Part shown: positions 37,386 to 44,569 of the stretch, in pieces
Position numbering within the stretch: position 1 is the stretch's first letter
How the letters are laid out: each line of letters begins with the position of its first letter
Source of the DNA: Methanoplanus endosymbiosus
Lineage (GTDB): Archaea; Halobacteriota; Methanomicrobia; Methanomicrobiales; Methanomicrobiaceae
Length of the DNA stretch: 64,000 nt
Assembly: GCF_024662215.1 (NCBI RefSeq)
Contig: NZ_CP096115.1
Coordinates: 1,426,001-1,490,000, forward strand
Direction of reading: 5' to 3'
The notes under the pieces: model-generated
Told to the model about the DNA's origin: nothing
The model's input: only the letters and a program-made list of their open reading frames with translations
The model's database searches: none
Program-made: the position numbers and the translations under genes

Positions 37386-38578
37386 ATTCTGAAATCCGGA
37401 ATATTCTTGAAGATGTGTGTAAATTCTATGAAAGGAATCTTAACACAGACCAACTGAAATATTTAAAAACAAGATATGGTCTTAATTCAGATTTCGTTCA
37501 CGGAATGCGTATAGGATACGCACCGGAATTTAGCAACAGCACATTAAGCCATCTTATGGCTGAAGGACATACCCTTTCAGACATATTTGAATCCGGGCTT
37601 GTATCCCGATATGACAACAAAGTTGTTGAGGCATTCAAAGGCCGCCTGATGTTTCCTTACCTGGATGATGATAAAAAACCCCTTTACTTCATTGGCAGGG
37701 CAACCGAACAGACCCCCCACATGCCCGATAAGCTACCACCGAAATATAAAAAACTGAAGGTAACTGAAACCGGACCCACCGAACCGATATTTGGAAGCTG
37801 GTCTATCACAGACGGTAAACCGCTTGTTATCACAGAGGGCGTAACGGATTGTCTGATTGTCCTTCAGGAAGGTTACCCTTCAATCAGCCCGGTAACAACC
37901 CGGTTCAAAAAGGAAAGAATTGAAGATGTGGCTTTGGAATGCGGCCGGGCGGGACCTGTCTATCTGATAAACGACAACGAAGAGAGCGAAGCAGGTCTGC
38001 AAGGTGCAGCCAAAACGGCAACAACTCTTCTTCAGAGCGGTATAAAAGAAGTCTTCATCTGTGAGATCCCCCGCCCTGAAGGGATTGAAAAGGTTGACCT
38101 GAACGACTTCTTACGTAACGGTGGAAACATTCAACCTTTGATTGATGAAGCCACCCCAGGAGCTGAACACCCCAGGGTAAAACAGGAATATCAAAATCAG
38201 CGGATGGCAGGAATAACCCGCCTTCGTTCAAGTCTATCAAAAACCCGGTGGCAAAAGTCGGGACGGGAAAAAAATAGCAGCGTAATTGATGCGAAAAAGC
38301 TGAAGATGTGCATGCCCAATGTATCACAGTATGCAGGAATCCCGCCGGGATGTCGTGGAGTCCATCCGGTGTATGGTTCAAGTACCGGACAAAACTTCGC
38401 GGTATCAGATGATGGTGAGACATACACATCATTTCATGGAGGGGCACAAAAGGGGCGTGGTGGAGATATTTTTAAACTGGTCGCCCTTGAACAGGGTTAT
38501 CTAAACGATGAAGATATGCCACTGCGGGGAGAGGCATTCTTAAAAACCATCCGTTACTGTAAGGATAATTGGGGTTGA
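37382..38578 (+). CDS. DnaG-like TOPRIM primase with a C-terminal CHC2-like domain
   Basis: 398 residues. The first 120 resemble the DnaG core N-terminal part (YLKTRYGLNSDFVHGMRIGYAP, GRLMFPYLDDDKKPLYFIGR). The TOPRIM domain follows: LVITEGVTDCLIVLQEG with the catalytic Glu, and LINDNEESEAG for the acidic pair. The C-terminal part (about 310-385; HPVYGSSTGQNF, GGDIFKLVALEQG) looks like the zinc-binding CHC2 module that normally starts DnaG. Its last two Cys are replaced (SFHGG), so zinc binding is doubtful. Probably primes element replication beside the helicase. Confidence 0.75.
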   Translation: MNSEIRNILEDVCKFYERNLNTDQLKYLKTRYGLNSDFVHGMRIGYAPEFSNSTLSHLMAEGHTLSDIFESGLVSRYDNKVVEAFKGRLMFPYLDDDKKPLYFIGRATEQTPHMPDKLPPKYKKLKVTETGPTEPIFGSWSITDGKPLVITEGVTDCLIVLQEGYPSISPVTTRFKKERIEDVALECGRAGPVYLINDNEESEAGLQGAAKTATTLLQSGIKEVFICEIPRPEGIEKVDLNDFLRNGGNIQPLIDEATPGAEHPRVKQEYQNQRMAGITRLRSSLSKTRWQKSGREKNSSVIDAKKLKMCMPNVSQYAGIPPGCRGVHPVYGSSTGQNFAVSDDGETYTSFHGGAQKGRGGDIFKLVALEQGYLNDEDMPLRGEAFLKTIRYCKDNWG

Positions 38579-38596
38579 TTCAATACCCGAATCTTT

Positions 38597-39031
38597 TCAG
38601 CAGGTAACACATTTTTTCAAACCGCAAAAAAAACCATCATCCGGCAATTCAGAATATTGATAATCCGGGAAATCACATCCAACATTCTTCCCTGTCGGTG
38701 CAGCTTCCCCCAGGTGAAATTTTCTCACAAGCATGAAATCAACCCAGGTTCGTTCAGACAGACCGAGACCGAGTAACGATAAGTCACAGTGGACCCCAGA
38801 CCAGGTGTCAGCTGTTCTGAGAAGTTCCAGCAACAGTCCGAGAATCAAATATTCTTTTGCAGAAGAAGACCGGGCAAACATTTTTTCATTCGGAATGAAA
38901 ACAATCTGATTTTTTCGCTTTGAATTCGTAATAACTAAATTATTTGAATTTAATTTAAGAGTCAGTCTCAAATCATAGCGCTCTACGAATATTTTACACT
39001 CAACCAGCCGGCTAAGTTTACTCATTTTCAT
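38597..39031 (-). CDS. hypothetical protein
   Basis: 144 residues from the ATG at 39031; the frame is open to 39112. The start is chosen because a TATA-like TTATATG lies about 25 bases before it. Not recognised. The middle (YLILGLLLELLRTADTW) is hydrophobic helical, the end has CDFPDYQYSELPDDGFFCG and a CVTC tail that might hold a metal. It is convergent with the primase gene. Confidence 0.5.
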   Translation of the reverse strand: MKMSKLSRLVECKIFVERYDLRLTLKLNSNNLVITNSKRKNQIVFIPNEKMFARSSSAKEYLILGLLLELLRTADTWSGVHCDLSLLGLGLSERTWVDFMLVRKFHLGEAAPTGKNVGCDFPDYQYSELPDDGFFCGLKKCVTC

Positions 39032-39235
39032 AACCAATAGTAATTTTTCACACATATAACCATTACCAAAAGTGATATTTGACAATATCGTATCAGAGCC
39101 ACACCAGGCCACCTAAAATCTATTTAGATATTTGAAGGATAAAACACACAGTGCAACCTGAGAAAAGGCAACAGCACGAATCTGTGGGGGTCAAAAATCA
39201 CCGCCGGGTATTTATGAAATACCCATGTGAGAATT

Positions 39236-39409
39236 TCATTCATCGGCCGGACATTTTTCAATAATAAGCCGTTGACCATCAACAGTAACCCGGATTTTTT
39301 CACCTGGTGTGAATGGATAGGCATCATCACTTGTAATCAATGCAGGTATCGAAACGTAGTGTGTCCGTGCTGAGGACATTTTTATAACTTTACCAAAACC
39401 TTGCTTCAT
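39236..39409 (-). CDS. small AbrB-type DNA-binding protein
   Basis: 57 residues found by reading the minus strand: MKQGFGKVIKMSSARTHYVS, then IPALITSDDAYPFTPGEKIR and a strand ending RLIIEK. This is a single AbrB-like swapped-hairpin domain with the usual GEKIRV turn. It reads divergently from the 160-residue gene across a region with matching inverted repeats, so it may regulate both. It is a different AbrB from the one at 33732. Confidence 0.75.
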   Translation of the reverse strand: MKQGFGKVIKMSSARTHYVSIPALITSDDAYPFTPGEKIRVTVDGQRLIIEKCPADE

Positions 39410-39413
39410 AATT

Positions 39414-39488
39414 CACTTAACAAATTGGTTAGTAAATTATATATACTAATTGCTCTAATAAGTGTATCACTTAATATAATGTTAAGTG
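39414..39488. promoter_or_regulatory. operator-like inverted repeats between divergent genes
   Basis: CACTTAAC at 39414-39421, CACTTAA at 39468-39474 and the inverse TTAAGTG at 39482-39488, with TTAGTA/TACTAA arms around the TATA-like centre at 39429-39449. The last site ends ten bases before the ATG at 39498. Confidence 0.5.
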
Positions 39489-39497
39489 GTGAAAAAC

Positions 39498-39977
39498 ATG
39501 GTTGATGAAAAACAAATTTCCAGTCTGGAAGCACGACTGCAAAAAATTGAGAACCGCATATTTGGATTAGTTGAAAAGTTCCGACCGGCGCATTATGAGG
39601 AATACCAAAAGCTGCATGCGAAAGGTGAATTCTTCCCGGAGATGAATGATATTTTCCTGGCTTGTGAAGGTATGACGATTGAGAGCTTGCAGGTTATGGA
39701 CCGGCAAAGCCAAACCTGTATGTTTAACGAAATTTCGCTTATAAGTGAGATTGAAGAGATTACGACTTGTGCAGTCACCGTAAAAAACCCGGACGGCACA
39801 CAAACAATCTATCCAGGTCGCATTGAGTTTATCAGGCACGTGGATCCAGAGGATGGTGAATATGAGCATCGCTGGTTTACAGTTGATCTTGCAAACACAT
39901 TGACCCCAAAAGCACAGAAGGGGATGAACGCCAGTGACATAACATCAAAGGCTGTTAAGACAATACTCAGTGAATAA
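39498..39977 (+). CDS. hypothetical protein, N-terminal coiled coil
   Basis: 159 residues from the ATG at 39498; a GTG at 39486 falls in the operator-like repeat and is less likely. The start forms a short coiled coil (ISSLEARLQKIENRIFGLVE). The middle is mixed beta (CAVTVKNPDGTQTIYPGRIEF). No family recognised. Its control region is shared with the small AbrB gene. Confidence 0.55.
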   Translation: MVDEKQISSLEARLQKIENRIFGLVEKFRPAHYEEYQKLHAKGEFFPEMNDIFLACEGMTIESLQVMDRQSQTCMFNEISLISEIEEITTCAVTVKNPDGTQTIYPGRIEFIRHVDPEDGEYEHRWFTVDLANTLTPKAQKGMNASDITSKAVKTILSE

Positions 39978-40342
39978 ACTAAAATCTCCTAAAAAACATT
40001 CACTCTTTTCCAAATATCAAAACGTAACATCTCATTACCCCTGAAAGAAATTCGGCTCAAAAATTTTTTGTACAAGACTAATTTAATAGTCTCGTCCGTG
40101 CGAAAAAAAACCCGCTCTCTTCATTCAAACAACAACATACCTGTGAAAGAAGTTCGGCTCAAAAATTTTACTGTACATGACTAATTTAATAGTCTCGTCC
40201 GTGCGAAAAAAAATTTTGCATAAATGCCTTTAAGTATATTGTAATTTTAATAAAAATATAATAATTATTTAATAGATAACAATTTTATATGTTGTTGACC
40301 TTAATATTATTTAAAGATAACAAAATTTTATGGAGGATTGAG
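39978..40342. repeat. gap with a duplicated ~70-bp hairpin sequence
   Basis: Two near-identical copies, at about 40041-40110 and 40141-40210. Each has TTCGGCTCAAAAATTTT, then the hairpin GACTAATTTAATAGTC (40076-40091 and 40179-40194), then TCGTCCGTGCG and a run of eight A. The copies differ at only a few bases. No open frame fits. It could be a pair of small RNAs, a replication or packaging signal, or a recombination site. An AT-rich promoter-like stretch follows to 40342. Confidence 0.7.
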
Positions 40343-40621
40343 ATGAGGAATCGTTTTCAGAGTATAATCGTGCTGCTGCTTTTGTCAGCTGCAATTGTGC
40401 CAGCTGCAAGTGCTGCATTTCAGGTTGTGCCCTGGGTTGAGCCGACACCAGAACCAACACCTGTTGAGGAAGAACCACTGCCAATTATTCCGGCGCTGAT
40501 GCTTATTGGCGGAATTAGTCTAATAGGATATTTTTTTATCCTGCCAAAATATGAAGCTAATCAAAGAAAGAAGGCTTTTGAAAAGATACGGGCGGAATCT
40601 GCACGTTTAAGGGATATTTGA
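40343..40621 (+). CDS. small exported single-span membrane protein
   Basis: 92 residues from the ATG at 40343, preceded by GGAGG (40332-40336); the longer frame lacks a ribosome site. Signal peptide to about residue 25 (LLLLSAAIVPAASA), a short Pro/Glu-rich outside part (PTPEPTPVEEEP), one membrane helix (IIPALMLIGGISLIGYFFIL) and a basic inside tail. Similar in layout to small structural membrane proteins of archaeal viruses, but that is only by layout. Confidence 0.7.
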   Translation: MRNRFQSIIVLLLLSAAIVPAASAAFQVVPWVEPTPEPTPVEEEPLPIIPALMLIGGISLIGYFFILPKYEANQRKKAFEKIRAESARLRDI

Positions 40622-40632
40622 TGGGGATTTAA

Positions 40633-41460
40633 TTGATTCGCGAATTAATAGCCCTATTTTTTATTTTTTCGTTAACCGGGATTTCGTGCGCTGCAACTGA
40701 CGAAAGAATTTTGGATGGTGACTTTTCAGATGGTTTTGATTTTTGGCAGCGTGCCCGCATGGACGGCGGTGCATTCCCTGTTATGTCAGAAGGACAGGTT
40801 TATTTTGAAACGGAAAGCTCAGGCATGAGTGGTATTTCACAGGCAAATGTCGATTTAACAGGTGTTGGAATTGTAACTTTCACATGGTCCGGTTCTGGTT
40901 CTGGCAATTTTAAAATTCTTCTGGATCTCACAGAAATTTACTCAGAAGATGTGAATTTCTGTTCTGGAAACTCACAGGTAGATGTAAGTGATTTTTCAGG
41001 GACATACACTCTATATTTCAGGCTAGTCTCTGATTCAACATCAGAAGTTTATTTGGATGATGTTTCGGCGAAAACATCCTCACTTTACAGACCGACCGCC
41101 TCGGCTACCATCGCCGTGATGAATGAAGATTCATCCGATATAATTATGTCTTATCTGGGAATTGACCAGCCTTATATAAGCGAAGCATCTACCGGCATGA
41201 ATCTGTCTGCACTTGCAGGTGAGGTTTTCGGGGTGTATTCTGATTCTGGCTTAGGGCCGTTTGCTCTCCTGATTGTATTTTGTATGCCGTTTGTTGGTCT
41301 GTGGATTATGCAGCGTGATATGATTATTCCGGGCGGTATTGGGATTATGTTCTCCGGTTTCGTGCTTGTCCGATTACCTGCAGATTTCCAGGGAGTGGCG
41401 GTTATGATGATCGCCGTCTGCGTTACGGCTGTGATTTATTCGATTTATGTAAGGAGGTAA
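40633..41460 (+). CDS. exported membrane protein with a lectin-like outside domain
   Basis: 275 residues starting at TTG, with GGGG eight bases before. Signal peptide (LIALFFIFSLTGISCAA), a beta-rich domain of about 130 residues opening with ILDGDFSDGFDFWQ and ending YLDDVSA, as in carbohydrate-binding jelly rolls, then three C-terminal membrane helices (about 205-275). It starts 11 bases after the previous gene and ends three before the next, so the three are one unit. It may be a surface or spike-type protein of the element. Confidence 0.65.
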   Translation: MIRELIALFFIFSLTGISCAATDERILDGDFSDGFDFWQRARMDGGAFPVMSEGQVYFETESSGMSGISQANVDLTGVGIVTFTWSGSGSGNFKILLDLTEIYSEDVNFCSGNSQVDVSDFSGTYTLYFRLVSDSTSEVYLDDVSAKTSSLYRPTASATIAVMNEDSSDIIMSYLGIDQPYISEASTGMNLSALAGEVFGVYSDSGLGPFALLIVFCMPFVGLWIMQRDMIIPGGIGIMFSGFVLVRLPADFQGVAVMMIAVCVTAVIYSIYVRR

Positions 41461-41463
41461 AAA

Positions 41464-43527
41464 ATGTCATTTGATAATTTTAATTGGAAACATAATAACA
41501 GGGGTTCTTCAGACCCGGCACTTAAAGTACCCTCTGCAACCGGAGGTCAGCCATCACAGGCCGACATAAACCGGCAGAAGAAGAAGGAGTCAATCTTTGC
41601 CGCACGTAAAGAGCGTGAGGAACGAAAAAAGCGGGAAAAAGCACAGGAGACATTCATCAACCGCGCTTACAACCCAAGAACCGGTGAGCATTACGAGCTT
41701 AAGAAGCCCGAAGATAAAGACTCAGATTTCTCCGGGTTCTCTCAGTTAGCCGCACGGTCCGGAATTAAAATATCATCACAGTTTGGTCAGGCAAACCAGA
41801 AAATCAACCAGATGTCTGACGTAGATCCTGTTCTAAAAAAATTGATGACAACGACCAGTGATGTTCTCGGCGGAACCGCCCAGGTGGCCGGCTATGTCCC
41901 GGCAACAGTTGAAAAGGTATTCCAGGTTGCCGGGAAGAAAGGTGTCACCGGTGCGGCAGGAACTGTTGTGGGCGCTACACAAACCGGACTGCAACACCAG
42001 GCAAAAACAGCTGCTGAAAATCCGGTTGACACACTCTTACAGCTTGCCGTTGGCGGTGTGGTCTTCGGTGGTGCACGTGCAGCTGCAAGACCCATAACAG
42101 CACCCTTCAGATCATACGGCACTGAAGCGGGAATCATCATCAGAGCACCCAAAACAGATGCAGCTGCAATTCACGCAACATCAAACATTGGTCGCCTTAC
42201 AAAAGGCGTAAACAGTAAATTCCTGAAAGACCCCGACCTGACAAAAATAAGAAATTTAGGTCCGCAATCCGGGAAAACCCTTGAAAGCATTCTTTCAAAC
42301 GAGCCACATTCATTATATGGGACCGTAACAACGTACGGCCAGATGCCTAAACCGCCCCGTGTAACATCTGATTTAGACGTTTTTGTGAAAAATCCGGCTG
42401 CTTTTAATGAAAACGTGCTTTCAAAACTTGGCAAAAATTATGAAATTAAGGGTTCCGGCATCGTGAATAAGGTAGGGGCTGGAAAAAATGCTCATGCTGT
42501 GGATACCCACCCAATACCTGATGGTTATCCGGCATTTAAGCAACCAAAAATAGTTAAAACAAATATTTACACCGGAGACAAAGCGCCCAAATTGCCTTTT
42601 GACTGGATGCCTGATAAACTGCTTAAGGCTGACAAACTTACACAGGAACCCTTATACAGTCAGGCCGGCCGGAAGGCTGCCGGAGTTATGGGTGGTCCAG
42701 AAGGGAAACTTAAATGGAAATATGGTCCTGCCCCACACAGGGGGAAAGACCTTGTGGACCTCGTGGATGTAAGCCAGTACCTTGCAGAACAGAAGAGGCA
42801 GACAATAAACCCCTTTAAGAAGGTTCAGGCAGTCAGGCTACAGAAATCAATTGATACCCTGAAGGGCACCGGAATGTATAAAGATGCCCTTAAAGCATCG
42901 CAGAAGGAAATTACAGGGAAACCCGGAGAACTTACAATAAATATCAATAAAAGTCCGAGTCCTGGTAAAATCAATGTGATAAAACCTGTATTCTCACCAT
43001 CACCAACAATACCCGGAAACAGGCGGCCATCGCCCACACCGTCAAAAACGAAAGGAAAAAGAGAGGAACCTTCTTCCCCTCCAACCGGTGGAGGTGGTGG
43101 AGGAAGAGATTATGATTTTGTTGGTAAAGGATCCCCAAAGGTTCGTGACCCGCTTGTAGGTTGGCACCCAATAATAACGAGTCCAAGACCTGTGAAGGAC
43201 CCGGACGGTTCAAAAGTCCCTGACCCGCTTATAGGTGGAAACCCGGTAATACCTATCCCTGTGGTTCCTATCCCTGTTATTCCATCCCCGACCGGGGATG
43301 ATAGTGCTGGAAGACGCGCAAGTAATGCAAAATATCCAAGGTACCATTCCGGAAAGAAGAAAAGTACGAAATCTAAAAAATCTAAACGGAGCGTTGATGA
43401 TTGGTTTAGGACGAATCCTATGCCTGGTGTTATATCCGGGAAAACACCCAAAATGCCAACGTTTAAATTAAAAACCCCTGCTTTTAAATCACCATTTGTA
43501 AAAAAAACCGGGAGAAAAAAGAAGTGA
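41464..43527 (+). CDS. large multi-domain protein of the element with nucleotidyltransferase-like segment
   Basis: 687 residues, not recognised as a whole. The N-terminus is charged (REERKKREKAQE). Residues about 110-220 are Ala/Gly/Val-rich and may enter membranes. Around 285-310 the pattern GTVTTYG...TSDLDVFV resembles the hG-x-DhD core of minimal nucleotidyltransferases. From about 490 on it is a long Pro/Ser/Gly region with repeats (DPLVGWHPIITSP and DPLIGGNPVIPIP) and a very basic end. It could be a virion-associated, transfer or toxin-like protein. Confidence 0.6.
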   Translation: MSFDNFNWKHNNRGSSDPALKVPSATGGQPSQADINRQKKKESIFAARKEREERKKREKAQETFINRAYNPRTGEHYELKKPEDKDSDFSGFSQLAARSGIKISSQFGQANQKINQMSDVDPVLKKLMTTTSDVLGGTAQVAGYVPATVEKVFQVAGKKGVTGAAGTVVGATQTGLQHQAKTAAENPVDTLLQLAVGGVVFGGARAAARPITAPFRSYGTEAGIIIRAPKTDAAAIHATSNIGRLTKGVNSKFLKDPDLTKIRNLGPQSGKTLESILSNEPHSLYGTVTTYGQMPKPPRVTSDLDVFVKNPAAFNENVLSKLGKNYEIKGSGIVNKVGAGKNAHAVDTHPIPDGYPAFKQPKIVKTNIYTGDKAPKLPFDWMPDKLLKADKLTQEPLYSQAGRKAAGVMGGPEGKLKWKYGPAPHRGKDLVDLVDVSQYLAEQKRQTINPFKKVQAVRLQKSIDTLKGTGMYKDALKASQKEITGKPGELTININKSPSPGKINVIKPVFSPSPTIPGNRRPSPTPSKTKGKREEPSSPPTGGGGGGRDYDFVGKGSPKVRDPLVGWHPIITSPRPVKDPDGSKVPDPLIGGNPVIPIPVVPIPVIPSPTGDDSAGRRASNAKYPRYHSGKKKSTKSKKSKRSVDDWFRTNPMPGVISGKTPKMPTFKLKTPAFKSPFVKKTGRKKK

Positions 43528-44087
43528 ACAGGATATGTATAAAATAATATTTTTTTCCACCATAATAATCAACAGTAATATTAATATGATCATGGGTGAA
43601 TGTTCTATCGCGGAACGGCATTTCACCGGATGATGTTTAACCAGCCTTGCATCACCCGGACCCGCCGGATTCAGGCCGTTGTTGCCTGAACGTTTCCGCG
43701 TAGATATGATTTCTGATATTTTTCATATCTAAATATCTCGAAAAAATCAATATTCTCAAACAGCATTCTTGCAGAGAAAATTCAAACGATCATTATATCG
43801 TTCTTCCCAAAAAAACACAACACAAGGGCGTACAGAACGCCCTGTAGAAGGTTCTTAACGGCGTTTAGGGTTTTGCCATAACCAAACAAAAAACCTTCTC
43901 TCATCCTCTTTCATGAAATTTTTTGGTTAGTGGTAACTTTTGCCACCAGCCAGTGATGACCTCTTTCCAAAATGGCAAGAGGTCACAATGACCTTTTGCC
44001 AATAACTCAAAATGGCAAGATGCAACAATTGCCCCTTGCCAAAAATAGCAGAGGGACCATGTTGTTAACGTCAACAAAATGGTAATT
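43528..44087. other. 560-bp repeat-rich end of the element
   Basis: No supported gene. It has several hairpins: CAGGC/GCCTG near 43669-43685, GGGCGT/ACGCCC near 43826-43845, and TGACCTCTT/AAGAGGTCA near 43957-43985. From 43930 to 44045 the words TTGCCA and TGGCAA recur about six times in both orientations. This could be a structured RNA or a binding region. Confidence 0.5.
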
Positions 44088-44255
44088 CTATTCTTCCGGC
44101 AGGTCATTTTCAAAGAACCTGCATACAGGACACCACCACCCGATAGGAACCCTTTTCTGTTTACCATCTGACCTATCAACAAGGCGGATGTATGCCCTTC
44201 TCATATCCGGGTTTCTGCAATCAGGATTCATACACACCGGTGGTTTTAACTTCAT
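44088..44255 (-). CDS. small zinc-ribbon protein
   Basis: 55 residues read on the minus strand: MKLKPPVCMNPDCRNPDMRR at the start and GWWCPVCRFFEN near the end. Two Cys pairs (CxxxxC and CPVC) separated by about 29 residues form a zinc ribbon. It lies about 100 bases inside the right end of the element and faces inward. Such small proteins often regulate transcription; the role here is unknown. Confidence 0.65.
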   Translation of the reverse strand: MKLKPPVCMNPDCRNPDMRRAYIRLVDRSDGKQKRVPIGWWCPVCRFFENDLPEE

Positions 44256-44569
44256 ATGATACCTAATTGTGACTTGGAGATAATTTAAACATTACTCCAA
44301 TAATAACAGTATTGAAGTGTAAAACAAGGAAGGATTACGTAACATAGATTATTGTGCCCCCCCTCAGCGCTCAGATTTAAATTTAAGAACTTAAATCCGG
44401 ATGTGGACATCTGTACTTTGATATACCTGATTTTTATCACAGTGTAAATCTGCGCAGGATTTAATCATAAATACGTTCATTATGGAATCAGAGACCATTA
44501 AAGGCATAATTCTGTCAGGTTATGAAAAAATCTGACATTTTTTAAAAAAAAAGGTATGGGGAGAAGCAT
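44256..44569. other. gap holding the right element end
   Basis: Contains attR (44359-44369). Near 44513-44543 a TGTCAG/CTGACA inverted repeat is followed by a T run on the plus strand, next to the 3' end of the kinase gene. No gene seen. Confidence 0.5.
44359..44369 (+). repeat. right attachment repeat (attR)
   Basis: CCCCCTCAGCG, the same 11 bases and orientation as the tRNA-Ser end; the next base upstream differs (C instead of T). Confidence 0.75.

Larger units (their letters stand above)
30929..44369 (+). mobile_element. 13.4-kb integrated element in tRNA-Ser
   Basis: Bounded by an 11-bp direct repeat CCCCCTCAGCG, the left copy being the tRNA-Ser 3' end. The tyrosine integrase lies just inside the left end. 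The cargo is regulators, a helicase, a primase, short dense genes with ATGA overlaps and three exported proteins. It has no recognisable capsid, terminase, VirB4 or relaxase gene, so it may be a plasmid-like integrative element or a provirus of an unknown group. Many genes have no recognisable family, unlike the flanks. Confidence 0.85.

Noticed and set aside
39124-39330. 68-codon minus-strand frame
   Set aside because: It overlaps the better supported AbrB gene (39236-39409) in another frame and has no family features.
43901-44182. 93-codon minus-strand frame through the repeat region
   Set aside because: It crosses hairpins and overlaps the zinc-ribbon gene at 44088-44255, whose Cys pattern is convincing.
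30999-44369. Casposon interpretation of the element
   Set aside because: The integrase is a tyrosine recombinase, there is no cas1 or PolB inside, and the ends are tRNA-derived direct repeats instead of inverted repeats.
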